Shown: positions 17,696 to 28,561 of the stretch, piece after piece
How positions within the stretch are numbered: the stretch's first letter is position 1
Layout of the letters: every line of letters starts with the position of its first letter
NCBI GenBank assembly: GCA_938084685.1
Contig: CALKGE010000012.1
Coordinates: 27,063 to 91,062, forward strand
DNA: 64,000 nt
Reading direction: 5' to 3'
Source of the DNA: an uncultured Pirellulaceae bacterium
Lineage (GTDB): Bacteria; Planctomycetota; Planctomycetia; Pirellulales; Pirellulaceae
Translations under genes and position numbers: made by a program
Notes under the pieces: generated by a model
What the model was told of the DNA's origin: nothing
Database searches by the model: none
What the model saw: the letters and a program-made list of their open reading frames with translations, nothing else

Positions 17696-17962
17696 ATGGT
17701 CGAACTCCCTCACTTTGAAAAGCCGGAATATCCGAAACGTCCGAAGCGTTCCTCGTTGTCGGAAGCTTACGATGTTATGTCGCGTATTTTGACATGTGTC
17801 CTGGTGATGATCGCTCCTGGTATTGGAGGGGCCTACCTGGACAGTTATTACGGGACCTCGTTTATGATGGTGATAGGCTGGATTATTGGCCCTCCCCTTG
17901 GGTTCTGGCAACTGTTGAAGGTTGCTAATTCAGTCTCGCAGGAAAACTCCGAAGATCCGTAG
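17696..17962 (+). CDS. AtpZ/AtpI-family small F0-associated membrane protein
   Basis: The 88-residue product has two hydrophobic segments (about 35-52 and 58-78) with ILTCVLVMIAPGIGGAYLDSYYGTSF and IGWIIGPPLGFWQLLKV, the two-helix pattern of the AtpZ/AtpI family found at the head of many ATP synthase operons. Family members are thought to help assembly or Mg2+/Ca2+ supply to the F0 ring. The open frame is longer (to 17654), but the ATG at 17696 with AGGG 10 bases upstream gives a more typical length; I chose it with moderate confidence. It starts the atp cluster and is separated from the next gene by about 20 bases. Confidence 0.75.
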   Translation: MVELPHFEKPEYPKRPKRSSLSEAYDVMSRILTCVLVMIAPGIGGAYLDSYYGTSFMMVIGWIIGPPLGFWQLLKVANSVSQENSEDP

Positions 17963-17982
17963 AGTTGAAGGAACTCGATAAC

Positions 17983-18447
17983 TTGAGCGAGGACAAATCG
18001 GGGGAATCGTCGGAGGCAACGGCAAGCGAACTGCCACCGGTCAGGTTTCACTGGAAACCACTGGTGGTAATTACAGTCGTTCTTGCGACGGCATATACTG
18101 CACTAGCGTGGTACGGAAACCGTGGATTTACTGACTTGGAATTGAAAGCTGCAGGGATCGCAGTTTTTCTTTGTTGGTTAGGTTCTGTTCTGGGCTTGAT
18201 ACCGCCTATGTTTCTCCGGGGTCCGGAGCAAGGCATAGTCGGTGTACTGGCAGGGATGTTTTTCCGGATGTTTGTTCCGCTTGGTGGGGCCTTTGCGTTT
18301 CATCGGTTGGACGAGCAGATGCGAGATGCACACATACTGTATTTCATGTTAGGATTTTTCCTTCTGGCATTAATCGTGGACACCATACTGGCTGTGAAAT
18401 TGGTTAAGGCTCAGTTCAGTACCCAGAATACAAAGACAGACAACTAA
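17983..18447 (+). CDS. AtpI-like F0 accessory membrane protein
   Basis: The 154-residue protein contains four hydrophobic segments (roughly residues 25-45, 55-80, 88-107 and 118-140): VITVVLATAYTALAWYG, AAGIAVFLCWLGSVLGLIPP, GVLAGMFFRMFVPLGGAFA and FMLGFFLLALIVDTIL. The position between the AtpZ-like gene and atpB and the four-helix layout fit ATP synthase protein I. There is no ATG near the front. A TTG at 17983 has AAGGA at 10 bases spacing, so I prefer it over the TTG at 17965. Its stop TAA is directly followed by the ATG of atpB. Confidence 0.7.
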   Translation: MSEDKSGESSEATASELPPVRFHWKPLVVITVVLATAYTALAWYGNRGFTDLELKAAGIAVFLCWLGSVLGLIPPMFLRGPEQGIVGVLAGMFFRMFVPLGGAFAFHRLDEQMRDAHILYFMLGFFLLALIVDTILAVKLVKAQFSTQNTKTDN

Positions 18448-19761
18448 ATGGCCGACCCAGTACTTCATATTAAAGATGCATACTTTTTCGAAGTTCCCAA
18501 ATTTGCGTTCCCGCGCAATTATGAAAAGCCTTCTGAATTTCCAGCTGTTTGGCTAAAGCTGGATCCCACGGTACAACACCGGGAAGCGACTTTACTGGCT
18601 GCTCAGTATCCAATGGACAGCATGTCAGCAGAAGAATCTGTTGCTGCTTGGCACGCATGGAGTCCTGATCACCATCACGCTCCTTACGACGTTTTTTACT
18701 ATGAAAGTAACAAGGCGGCTGCGGAGGCTAAAGCGGAACAGAGTGGCAATGAAATCGGAGACATTGCTACGATCCCCTTGTCGACTCAAAAAGAGATTCA
18801 ACAGCAAATTCTGGGAGATACGGCCTGGCTCGACAACGACGTAGCCGCCGTCTGGGAATCGGAAGGGCTGCTTGAACAGTACAACCACCACCTGAGTGGT
18901 AAGATTCTGATTCCTCAGCCTTTTGGGGGCGAGCTACGTAACCTGCATGAAGCGGAATCAGGTTTTTGCCTTTCCAAGTTCATGGTTGTTGAAATGGTAG
19001 TGATTGTCCTGCTGGCATTTGTATTCAACCGTTTTGGTAAATCGATCGCTAGCGGAAAACCTGCTCGAGGCAAATGTTTCAACCTGCTGGAGACCTTCCT
19101 GCTATTTGTCCGGGACGAGATCGCTCGACCGTCGATCGGTAGTGATGCGGATTTCCACCATGGGCATGACGATCATGGAGAGCACGACGACCATCACGGT
19201 CATCACGATGACGGCCCCGAAACTTTCCATCTGGCCGATAAAGTCACTCCGATTCTCTGGAGCCTCTTTTTCTTCATCGTAACCTGCAACCTGTTTGGAT
19301 TGATTCCCTTTGTCGGATCTCCTACGGGTGTATTCGGCGTCACGGTAGCGTTAGCCGGTATCACGTTTTTAACTTCAGTCATTTCGGGATCTATCATGCA
19401 CGGTCCCTTTGGATTCTGGCTGGCTCAGATTCCCAGTATGGAATTGAGTTTTGCGATCAGTATCGTGATCAAACCGATGATCTGGGTCATCGAGGTAATT
19501 GGACTGTTCATTAAGCATGGAGTGCTTGCTGTTCGTCTTTTGGCGAACATGGTTGCGGGGCACATGATTCTGCTATCCATCATGGCCATGGCAATGACTG
19601 CGGCTACAGCAGGTGGTGCATTGCTCTACGGTGTTGCTCCAGTTGCGCTTCTGGGAGCTACCTGCATTGGTTTGCTGGAGTTATTCGTGGCATTCCTGCA
19701 GGCTTACGTATTTACGCTACTGAGTGCACTGTTTATTGGTGCGGCCATGCATCACCACTAG
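18448..19761 (+). CDS. atpB: ATP synthase F0 subunit a, with His-rich insert
   Basis: A 437-residue protein, much longer than the usual 240-290. The C-terminal core has all subunit a hallmarks: the essential arginine in LAVRLLANMVAGH (R363), and LLELFVAFLQAYVFTLLSALFIG at the end (E411, Q418). A first membrane helix lies at about 176-196, preceded by a 175-residue hydrophilic N-terminal extension (HIKDAYFFEVP at the start). Between the amphipathic FVRDEIARPSIG helix and the next membrane helix there is an insert (237-256) with nine histidines and many aspartates. The subunit forms the proton half-channels with the c-ring. No atpE gene follows: only 75 bases separate it from atpF. Confidence 0.97.
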   Translation: MADPVLHIKDAYFFEVPKFAFPRNYEKPSEFPAVWLKLDPTVQHREATLLAAQYPMDSMSAEESVAAWHAWSPDHHHAPYDVFYYESNKAAAEAKAEQSGNEIGDIATIPLSTQKEIQQQILGDTAWLDNDVAAVWESEGLLEQYNHHLSGKILIPQPFGGELRNLHEAESGFCLSKFMVVEMVVIVLLAFVFNRFGKSIASGKPARGKCFNLLETFLLFVRDEIARPSIGSDADFHHGHDDHGEHDDHHGHHDDGPETFHLADKVTPILWSLFFFIVTCNLFGLIPFVGSPTGVFGVTVALAGITFLTSVISGSIMHGPFGFWLAQIPSMELSFAISIVIKPMIWVIEVIGLFIKHGVLAVRLLANMVAGHMILLSIMAMAMTAATAGGALLYGVAPVALLGATCIGLLELFVAFLQAYVFTLLSALFIGAAMHHH

Positions 19762-19836
19762 ACCACTACAAGAACACTTAACAAATCAATTCGTCAATCA
19801 AACGAAAACAGGATTCACGAAATTCGAGGTAACAAC

Positions 19837-20661
19837 GTGATCAAGATTATGCAAGAAAGTTGGATTCGCTGGAGCGTTGCTCTGTTGCTTGTGTTGGGCA
19901 CAGTGTCACTGCCTGTTTCGGCTGACGAGAGTGAATCCGGGGACGAAACACCCGTTGAAACCAAAGCCGATAGCGATGACGGTCATGACGAGACAGATGA
20001 TGCACATGATGCGGTCGCCAGTGATGACGGTCACCAGGAAGGTCACGCTGAAGATGATGACCATGATGAACGCGACGCTCATGGCGAACATGCCGATGAC
20101 GCTCATGGCGATGACGATGGCCATCACGACCCGACCGACCTTTCGCATGCCAACGCAAGTCACGAATTGCCAGATCCCGGTTCGCTCTCGACCGACATGG
20201 CCATCTACACCTTAATCGTCTTCATCCTGATGGTTGTCATCCTCCGTGCAGCTGCCTGGAATCCCATCAAGAAAGCTCTGGAAGAGCGTGAACAGGGGAT
20301 TATTGACCACATCGCAGACGCTCGCAAAAGTGCCGAAAAAGCAGAACGTCTGCTGGAAGAGTATGAAGCCAAGATCGCTGCAGCTGCTCAGGAAGCCAAT
20401 GAGATCGTCACGGAAGGACGCCGTGACGCTGAAGCGACCAAAGATCGTATTGTAAAAGAAGCTCAGCAGGCAGCCACGGCAGAACGAGACCGTGCTCTGA
20501 ATGACATTGAAATTGCCACGAATGCTGCTCTACAGGCTGTTGCCGAAAAATCAGCAGACATTGCAGTCGCATTGGCTGGCAAAATTGTCACCAAAGAATT
20601 AAATGCCTCCGATCATCAGGTACTGATTAAAGAGACGCTGGACAATATCCAGGAAGGTTAA
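19837..20661 (+). CDS. atpF: ATP synthase F0 subunit b with long acidic His-rich N-terminal region
   Basis: This 274-residue protein is longer than typical (about 160). Residues 10-28 form a signal-like hydrophobic segment (WSVALLLVLGTVSLPVSA). Residues about 30-110 are extremely rich in D, E and H (12 histidines between 50 and 109). A membrane helix (about 119-140, YTLIVFILMVVILRAAAW) precedes the classic b-subunit coiled coil with WNPIKKALEEREQGI and long A/E/K heptads. The coiled coil is cytoplasmic and forms the peripheral stalk with delta; the His/Asp-rich part should be on the outside. The start is GTG at 19837 with GAGG 8 bases before it. The position of atpE, normally just upstream, is empty. 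Confidence 0.95.
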   Translation: MIKIMQESWIRWSVALLLVLGTVSLPVSADESESGDETPVETKADSDDGHDETDDAHDAVASDDGHQEGHAEDDDHDERDAHGEHADDAHGDDDGHHDPTDLSHANASHELPDPGSLSTDMAIYTLIVFILMVVILRAAAWNPIKKALEEREQGIIDHIADARKSAEKAERLLEEYEAKIAAAAQEANEIVTEGRRDAEATKDRIVKEAQQAATAERDRALNDIEIATNAALQAVAEKSADIAVALAGKIVTKELNASDHQVLIKETLDNIQEG

Positions 20662-20664
20662 ACC

Positions 20665-21297
20665 ATGGCGGAACCGGAAGCACCAAAACACGAAACCACT
20701 CTGGATACCGGCAAGCAGCAGGTTGGTGAAGTTTACGCAGCTTCACTACTCAAAGCTGCGGAAAATGCCGGAGAAACATCCTTGGTGTTGGCAGAATTCC
20801 AAAGTCTGGTGGTAGACGTTCTGGACGAAAAGCCCCAACTGGAATCGATGCTGAGTTCACCTCGTATCACTCACCGTGAAAAAGAGGCGATCATCGACAA
20901 GGCCTTTCAGGGGAAAGTGACCAAAACCTTTCTTAACTTTCTGAAAGTACTCTCCAAACATGGACGTCTGGATTGTCTGCGAGTCACCTTTGTCTGTTTC
21001 CGTGAACAGATGCTTACGCAGCAAGGGCAACTCGAAGTTCAAGTCACCACCGCAACCGAACTGGATCAAGCGACACAGGAATCAATGAAGGCTGCTCTGA
21101 GCGCCGCATTCGACAAGACAGTCGAATTGGTACTCAAAGTAGATCCTCAATTGATCGGTGGCAGCCTGATTCGTGTCGGCGATACTGTTTATGACAGTAG
21201 CGTCGCCAATCGGCTCGAACGCGTACGCGAGTCGGCCAAAGATAACACCATCCGAGAAATCCGTTTAGCAACCAGCCGATTCACGGCGGATGCCTGA
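20665..21297 (+). CDS. atpH: ATP synthase F1 subunit delta
   Basis: The 210-residue protein matches subunit delta (OSCP): VYAASLLKAAENAG near the N-terminus, LESMLSSPRITHREKEAIIDKAF in the middle, and the C-terminal VELVLKVDPQLIGGSLIRVGDTVYD signature. It links F1 to the b stalk. Start ATG at 20665 has AGGAAGG in the end of atpF, with only 3 bases between the genes. Length is slightly above the usual 180. Conserved operon position after atpF and before atpA. Confidence 0.96.
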   Translation: MAEPEAPKHETTLDTGKQQVGEVYAASLLKAAENAGETSLVLAEFQSLVVDVLDEKPQLESMLSSPRITHREKEAIIDKAFQGKVTKTFLNFLKVLSKHGRLDCLRVTFVCFREQMLTQQGQLEVQVTTATELDQATQESMKAALSAAFDKTVELVLKVDPQLIGGSLIRVGDTVYDSSVANRLERVRESAKDNTIREIRLATSRFTADA

Positions 21298-21347
21298 GCG
21301 GATCAACCGAACACCATATTATTTAATAAACGTAAGGAAAACCTTCC

Positions 21348-22901
21348 ATGAAATTCAACGCAGACGAAATTGCGTCGGTATTGCAGCAGGAAATTGAGCA
21401 ATACGAAAGTCAGTTGGACGTTCGCGAAGTCGGAACCGTCCTGGAAGTTGGAGACGGTATTGCCAGAGTTTACGGACTCTCCGGAGTGAAAGCCGGTGAA
21501 ATGGTTGAATTCCCGGGCGGCGTCAATGGCCTGGCTTTTAACCTGGAAGAAAACAGTGTCGGAGTCATCATTCTGGGTGACTACCTGCAGATTAAAGAAG
21601 GCGACGAAGTCAAAGCACTTGGAAGTCTGCTTTCTGTACCTGTAGGTGATGCTGTCATTGGCCGAGTCCTGGATCCTCTCGGAAATCCGCTCGATGGCAA
21701 AGGACCTGTCAATTCGACAGAAACTCGCGTGGTGGAAGCTCGAGCTCCCGGAGTTGCTGAACGACAGCCAGTGGGTGAGCCGCTGCAGACAGGTATCAAG
21801 GCAATCGACTCGATGACACCAATTGGACGTGGCCAGCGTGAATTGATCATTGGTGACCGTAAAACGGGTAAAACCGCCATCGCCATCGACACCATCCTGA
21901 ACCAGAAAGGTTCCGGAGTTAAGTGTTTCTACGTTGCCGTTGGCCAGAAAGACTCGTCCGTTGCTGGTGTGATCAAGATCCTGGAAGAACACGGAGCGAT
22001 GGATTACACAACCGTGATTGTGGCCGGAGCCAGTAGCCCTGCTCCGCTCCAGTACATCGCTCCTTACGCGGGTACGTCCATGGCCGAGTACTTCATGTAC
22101 CGCGGCGAGCATACTCTGGCCGTTTATGACGACCTTTCCAAGCAGGCTAATGCCTACCGCGAATTGTCACTGCTCATGCGTCGCCCTCCCGGACGTGAAG
22201 CGTTCCCCGGAGACGTGTTCTACTGTCACAGTCGTCTGCTGGAACGGTCCAGCAAGCTGAATGACGAGCTGGGTGCCGGTTCTCTTACTTCCCTGCCCAT
22301 TATTGAAACACTGGAAGGTGAAGTTTCCGCATACATTCCAACGAACGTGATTTCGATTACCGATGGGCAGATTTACCTGCAACCTGACCTGTTCTTCTCT
22401 GGTATCCGTCCTGCGATGAATGTCGGGGTATCGGTTTCGCGAGTGGGTGGTGCAGCTCAGATTAAAGCCATGAAGGGTGTCGCCGGTGGTCTCCGACTTG
22501 ACCTCGCCGCCTTCCGTGAACTGGAAGCATTCGCTCAACTTGGTACCGACCTGGACCCGGCGTCCCAACGTCAGCTGGATCGAGGATACCGAATGGTGGA
22601 ACTGCTGAAACAGGGCCAATACACGCCGCTGCCAGTTGCCGAACAGGTCTGCTCGATCTATGCCGGCGTCAACGGGCACTTTGACGAAGTGGATGTCAAT
22701 AATGTCGCCAGCTTTGAACAAAAGCTGCTCGAATTCCTGCGGGATCAGAAACCCGAAATCCTGGATGCCATCAAAAACGACGGTGCGATTCGGGATGAAG
22801 ATGAACTGATTGCAGCCATCAACGAATTCAAGAGTTTAAGCGACAGCTATGCAGCAGCAGAAACTGATGCTACAGAGAGCGAAGAAGCTGCAGAAGAATA
22901 A
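21348..22901 (+). CDS. atpA: ATP synthase F1 subunit alpha
   Basis: The 517-residue protein has the P-loop GDRKTGKT (169-176), the GRGQRELI block before it, the Q-rich [11 protein letters not shown] segment, [12 protein letters not shown], and the signature [21 protein letters not shown]. The non-catalytic nucleotide site is carried by this subunit. The C-terminal tail is acidic and alanine-rich ([15 protein letters not shown]). AAGGAAAA precedes the ATG at 21348; 50 bases separate it from atpH. Full length for the family. Confidence 0.98.
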   Translation: MKFNADEIASVLQQEIEQYESQLDVREVGTVLEVGDGIARVYGLSGVKAGEMVEFPGGVNGLAFNLEENSVGVIILGDYLQIKEGDEVKALGSLLSVPVGDAVIGRVLDPLGNPLDGKGPVNSTETRVVEARAPGVAERQPVGEPLQTGIKAIDSMTPIGRGQRELIIGDRKTGKTAIAIDTILNQKGSGVKCFYVAVGQKDSSVAGVIKILEEHGAMDYTTVIVAGASSPAPLQYIAPYAGTSMAEYFMYRGEHTLAVYDDLSKQANAYRELSLLMRRPPGREAFPGDVFYCHSRLLERSSKLNDELGAGSLTSLPIIETLEGEVSAYIPTNVISITDGQIYLQPDLFFSGIRPAMNVGVSVSRVGGAAQIKAMKGVAGGLRLDLAAFRELEAFAQLGTDLDPASQRQLDRGYRMVELLKQGQYTPLPVAEQVCSIYAGVNGHFDEVDVNNVASFEQKLLEFLRDQKPEILDAIKNDGAIRDEDELIAAINEFKSLSDSYAAAETDATESEEAAEE

Positions 22902-22960
22902 AGGCTTCAACCACTGATTGAAGGTTTTACCTAAACCAATATCGCAACAGGAAAAATCCT

Positions 22961-23845
22961 ATGGCAAATGCCAGGGCATTAGACAAACGACGAAAATCGG
23001 TTCGCAACATTCGTAAGATTACGCGAACGATGGAGCTGATCGCAACAGCTCGATTCAAGAAAGCGATGGATCGAGCTACAGCAGCTACTTCGTACACCAA
23101 GCGTATCACCGAAGTGGTGGCCAGCCTTGCCAGAAGTGGAACCGAAGTTCAGCACCCGCTGCTCGAAGACCGTACTGCCACAGACAATGCGGCTCTGATT
23201 GTCCTCACATCAAACCGGGGACTTTGCGGAGGTTACAACGGTAACATTATCCGTGAAACAATGAAGCAATTCGACAGTCTGTCGGATACGTACGAGAACG
23301 TCAAATTGATTGTTTCGGGTAAACGCGGAGTGACCAATCTGGAATTCCGAGGCTATACCGCGGACGAATCCTACACTCAGTTTGAAGACGAACCACTGTT
23401 TGAAGAAATCAAACCGATAGCCGATAATCTGCTCGACGAATTCATTGCCCGACGCCTGGATCGACTGGACGTGGTTTATACCAAGTTCGTCTCGAGTTCA
23501 AAGCAGGTTGCCGTTGTAGAAACACTGTTGCCACTGGGCAACGTAGGTGACTCGCAGCAGCAAGACGAAGCGAGTGGCAGCGATGCAGACTTTGAATTCT
23601 TCCCGTCCGCCGAAAGCATACTGGAAGAAGTGGTCCCGATGAGTTTCCGAATCAATCTCTTCAAATGTTTCCTGGATGCAGCGGTCAGTGAACAGATCGC
23701 TCGTATGGTTGCGATGAAGAGTGCAACTGAGAATGCTGACGATATGATTCGAAATCTGTCGATGACCTACAACCGTGCTCGCCAATCACAGATTACTGGC
23801 GAAATCATGGAAATCATCGGCGGTGTGGAAGCACTCAAAAGTTAA
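22961..23845 (+). CDS. atpG: ATP synthase F1 subunit gamma
   Basis: The 294-residue protein is the central rotor shaft. The N-terminal helix reads RRKSVRNIRKITRTMELIATARFKKA and the middle contains VLTSNRGLCGGYNGNI. The C-terminal helix has ARMVAMKSATENADDMIRNLSMTYNRARQSQIT, with the family signature at the end (ITGEIMEIIGGVEAL). ACAGGAAA precedes the ATG at 22961. It contains a moderately variable acidic loop (about residues 195-215, QQQDEASGSDADFE). 59 bases separate it from atpA. Confidence 0.98.
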   Translation: MANARALDKRRKSVRNIRKITRTMELIATARFKKAMDRATAATSYTKRITEVVASLARSGTEVQHPLLEDRTATDNAALIVLTSNRGLCGGYNGNIIRETMKQFDSLSDTYENVKLIVSGKRGVTNLEFRGYTADESYTQFEDEPLFEEIKPIADNLLDEFIARRLDRLDVVYTKFVSSSKQVAVVETLLPLGNVGDSQQQDEASGSDADFEFFPSAESILEEVVPMSFRINLFKCFLDAAVSEQIARMVAMKSATENADDMIRNLSMTYNRARQSQITGEIMEIIGGVEALKS

Positions 23846-23888
23846 CCCCTAATTGAATAATCAAACCAACACACTAACTAGTTTTTAA

Positions 23889-25346
<1,458 letters not shown>

Positions 25347-25349
25347 TCC

Positions 25350-25742
25350 ATGTCACTCAACTGTATCGTAGTCACTCCTGCTGAAACTGCTGTCGAAACC
25401 GAAGCGTCCTCTGTCTCCTTGCCACTGTTTGACGGTGACAAGGGAGTAATGGTCGATCATGCTCCCATGATCGGGCGCCTTGGCAACGGAGCTTTGACTC
25501 TGCAAGCAGCTGATGGAACCTCCCGGTTTTATATTGAGGGAGGCTTTGTGCAGATCCTGGATAATACTGTGTCCATCCTCACCAATCGGGTCGTTTCCGT
25601 CGATCAACTTGATGCCAAAGCACTCCAGCAGCAGCTCGAGGATGCATTGGACATGCCTGGCAATAACGACGAAGAACTCGATCTTCGTGAACGAGCTGTC
25701 GATGCCGCACGATCCCAACTGCGAGTCGCTCAAAGTTCCTGA
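25350..25742 (+). CDS. atpC: ATP synthase F1 subunit epsilon
   Basis: The 130-residue protein has the beta-sandwich core sequence VVTPAETAVETEASSVSLPLFDGDKGVM and GRLGNGALTLQAADG, followed by FYIEGGFVQILDNTVSILTN and a helical tail (KALQQQLEDAL...AVDAARSQLRV). It regulates rotation and ATP hydrolysis by the central stalk. The start ATG at 25350 uses GAAGG at the end of atpD. It is the last gene of the operon and is followed by a strong terminator. Confidence 0.96.
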   Translation: MSLNCIVVTPAETAVETEASSVSLPLFDGDKGVMVDHAPMIGRLGNGALTLQAADGTSRFYIEGGFVQILDNTVSILTNRVVSVDQLDAKALQQQLEDALDMPGNNDEELDLRERAVDAARSQLRVAQSS

Positions 25743-25773
25743 TCGTTGTCTGACTCAATCCGTATACTAAAAT

Positions 25774-25804
25774 AACAGGGTGTAGCTCCTACACCCTGTT
25801 TTTT
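25774..25804 (+). terminator. Intrinsic terminator of the atp operon
   Basis: The arms AACAGGGTGTAG (25774-25785) and CTACACCCTGTT (25789-25800) form a perfect 12-bp stem with a 3-base loop, followed by T's to 25804. The position, 31 bases after the atpC stop, fits an end of the operon. It is one of the clearest terminators in the window. Confidence 0.93.
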
Positions 25805-25842
25805 AATGGCTGACGATCGCATCAAGCTTACTGACAATCATC

Positions 25843-28458
25843 GTGGAACGCACCAGACTCTCGGTATTACTGCTCATTCCTCTATCGGCAACGATCGTCC
25901 TGATCGGACCACTCTGGCTCAACAGTGAACTACCTGTGTTTCGTGACGCAGGTCACTTTTACTACCCATCTTTTCACTACGAGCACGAACTTTGGAAACA
26001 GGGCCATGTGCCACTCTGGAGCAGCCTGGATGATCTTGGCAGACCCTTCGCAGCAGACTCCAGTGCCAGTGTCTTCTATCCCGGGAAACTGATATTCTGG
26101 CTCCCACTGAGTTTTGCCAGCTGTATGCTACTTTATCTGACAGCACACATTCTGCTGGCCGCCGTGAATACCTATTACCTTGCCCGCCGCTGGAACACGT
26201 CTGCCGCTGGTGCCGTACTGGCCAGTCTTTCCTACAGTCTGGGCGGAGCGGTTCTCACTCAACATTCCAATATTATCTATCTGGTGTCTGCTGCCTGGCT
26301 GCCTCTGGCAATCTGTCTGGCGTTGGATCTGCTGCAAAAACAGAACTGTCACAAATCCATCACCTTTCTGGCCGTGACTCTGGCACTCATGGTTCTGGGT
26401 GGCGATGCGCAGATGGCACTCCACGTAATTCTGCTGGTCCCACTGCTTTACTGGTTTAGCGGCCGACGAGCGAAACGGGACAACCATGCCAGTATCAGAC
26501 AAATTGCCAGTAGGACGGTCGCTAAACGGATCCTGTTGACCAGTCTGCTGGCCTTTGCACTAGCTGCGATTCAGGTACTCCCCACCTACCAATGGTCTAA
26601 ATCCGGCAGCCGGAAAATGAGGTCTGCATCACGAACAACCTACGAGTGGGTTTACGATCAGGTCAGGGAAAAATCACTCCCCAGCGATCTATTTCAGGGT
26701 GGTGCCAAATCGGAACATCACGGGCAGCTTTACCAGTTTTCTCTGGCCCCCTGGCAACTGGGCGAACTGCTCCTTCCCAACGTCACCGGCAAACTATATC
26801 CGGAAAGGCACCGCTGGACTTTCCTGTTTGACGACAATCCTCGTACCTGGTACCCAAGCATCTATCAGGGAATACTTCCTATCCTCCTCTGTTTAAGCTG
26901 CTTTGGAATCAGTAGAAATGCTCCGCACAAACAACTCAGTCGATTGATCCTGTTTGCGCTGCTAGCCTCACTTGGTAGCTTTGGTGTCGGATGGCTCTTA
27001 CGCGCATTTACCGGTTCCGAGCTGATCGCCGACGAAACCGGCGGGATATACTGGTTGCTGTGCAATACCGTCCCAGGCTACATCCAATTTCGCTATCCGG
27101 CCAAATGGTTTGTAATTGTGAGTCTCCTGATTTCTATCCTTGCCGGCCTCGGTTGGGATAGCAAGGATACCACCACACAACGTAAGCAGACGATTTTCAA
27201 CTGGTCTGCCGTAGGAATCTGTGCCACATTGCTTGCCTGCTACCCACTGCTCAGTCAGCTGCTCAGCAACAGTCTGGCCGATGCACCAGCCGATTCTTTT
27301 CTGGGCCCGATCATCGCATCTGGCAGCAGGCAGGATCTGCTCATCGCTGCTGCCCAGCCGCTTTTCATCGTTCTCGGCTTTATTACGCTTTCAAAAGTCG
27401 TGAAACCAAAGCGGATATTCAAAGGACTGGTCCTTGCGCTGCTCGCCTGCGATCTGATTTTCGCCAACAGCTGGCTGTTCTCATCATCCCCTTCCTATCA
27501 GTGGGATGCGGTGAGTAACATCGACAGTCAGGTTAAGGACTCCACCAGGAAGAATCCTGCTCGGGTTTATCGAGCTCGACTATCCCGCTGGAATCCTCCC
27601 TCCTTTACACAAACCAGTTCCCAGGATCGACAGCGGGATGCCCTGCTCTGGGATCGCCAATCACTCCGCCCCAGGATGCACCTGCTGAGTCATATTCAAT
27701 CACTGGACGCCAACGCCAGCATTTCTGATGCGCATTATGATTCGGTGTTACGAGTCATGCGTCGACACGGACGAACACGCCGAGATGGTATTCGCGAACC
27801 GGATATCAATGGTCTGGCTTTGCTGGGCGTTAGTCATATCATTGCTCCAGACAAATTCATTCCAGGAACCGACGCTGCCACCACAAAACCAACGGATGTG
27901 GAAGATGTATTAATGACTGCCATCGATCACTCTGCTCCATTTGCATGGACCGTGCCTAACTGGAAAATGTATCCTCCTTTCATTCCTGGCACACCAAAAG
28001 AACTCGACCGAAAAACAACCGACATCTTTTACCCGGATGGCAAGCTGGCCGATCTGGCCAATCTGTCTACGCTGGAGTCTGAAACGCTGAGCAGCAGTTC
28101 CCAGCCTGTCCGAAATGAGAAGGATCGTATCGAGCTGGAATTGTTCGAGCCAGGTTTTGTACGGCTACGGGTTTTCAAGCAGGAGCGTGGTCCATTGATT
28201 ATCAATCAGGGGTTCGCTCCAGGATGGAAAGCTCGCATTTGGAATTCCAGTAATACTTTGGCTCAACCTACCCCTGTGTTTCGAGCCAATCGAATTATGC
28301 AGGGGATCATGCTTGAGCAAGGGGAACAAACCGTGGATCTCATCTATCGCCCCGATTCGTTTATGGCGGGGCTGGTCATCAGTTGCCTGGGATGGCTCAT
28401 ACTTTGCCTCCAGATTGCAAGGACAGCCCGTCGCGAACATCGTAACAGAACCAAGTAA
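25843..28458 (+). CDS. YfhO-like polytopic membrane protein
   Basis: The 871-residue protein has about 12 hydrophobic segments in the N-terminal 550 residues and a hydrophilic C-terminal part. The early motif FRDAGHFYYPSFHYEHELWKQG followed by PLWSSLDDLGRPFAADSSASVFYPGKLIFW is characteristic of YfhO-family proteins (related to GT-C glycosyltransferase-like membrane proteins), with the acidic residue just after the first helix. The extracytoplasmic C-terminal region ends with VDLIYRPDSFMAGLVISCLGWLI. Some YfhO proteins glycosylate lipoteichoic acid; in planctomycetes the acceptor is unknown. Start is a GTG at 25843 without a clear ribosome-binding site. Preceded by the atp terminator, so transcribed separately. 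Confidence 0.82.
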   Translation: MERTRLSVLLLIPLSATIVLIGPLWLNSELPVFRDAGHFYYPSFHYEHELWKQGHVPLWSSLDDLGRPFAADSSASVFYPGKLIFWLPLSFASCMLLYLTAHILLAAVNTYYLARRWNTSAAGAVLASLSYSLGGAVLTQHSNIIYLVSAAWLPLAICLALDLLQKQNCHKSITFLAVTLALMVLGGDAQMALHVILLVPLLYWFSGRRAKRDNHASIRQIASRTVAKRILLTSLLAFALAAIQVLPTYQWSKSGSRKMRSASRTTYEWVYDQVREKSLPSDLFQGGAKSEHHGQLYQFSLAPWQLGELLLPNVTGKLYPERHRWTFLFDDNPRTWYPSIYQGILPILLCLSCFGISRNAPHKQLSRLILFALLASLGSFGVGWLLRAFTGSELIADETGGIYWLLCNTVPGYIQFRYPAKWFVIVSLLISILAGLGWDSKDTTTQRKQTIFNWSAVGICATLLACYPLLSQLLSNSLADAPADSFLGPIIASGSRQDLLIAAAQPLFIVLGFITLSKVVKPKRIFKGLVLALLACDLIFANSWLFSSSPSYQWDAVSNIDSQVKDSTRKNPARVYRARLSRWNPPSFTQTSSQDRQRDALLWDRQSLRPRMHLLSHIQSLDANASISDAHYDSVLRVMRRHGRTRRDGIREPDINGLALLGVSHIIAPDKFIPGTDAATTKPTDVEDVLMTAIDHSAPFAWTVPNWKMYPPFIPGTPKELDRKTTDIFYPDGKLADLANLSTLESETLSSSSQPVRNEKDRIELELFEPGFVRLRVFKQERGPLIINQGFAPGWKARIWNSSNTLAQPTPVFRANRIMQGIMLEQGEQTVDLIYRPDSFMAGLVISCLGWLILCLQIARTARREHRNRTK

Positions 28459-28561
28459 CACTCGGAACGATCCTTTCCCCTTGACCGGTTTTGGGTATTA
28501 CCTGTTTGGCTTACAATAAGTGCTAATCCAGTTTTGCGTCTGCCTGTTGAGATCCCCGATT

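Noticed and set aside
18448..19761. c-subunit fused to the end of subunit a
   Set aside because: The C-terminal helices match the standard end of subunit a, with the conserved R, E and Q; there is no c-type glycine-rich hairpin with a membrane carboxylate.
21303..22112. Long open frame antisense to atpA (269 codons, minus strand)
   Set aside because: It lies wholly inside the certain atpA gene, is rich in S/N/H residues typical of reverse-frame shadows and has no family similarity.
28489..28517. Candidate promoter before hisH with TACAAT at 28512-28517
   Set aside because: The -10 is fair but the -35 is poor (TTTTGG) at 17 bases, so the evidence is too weak to list.
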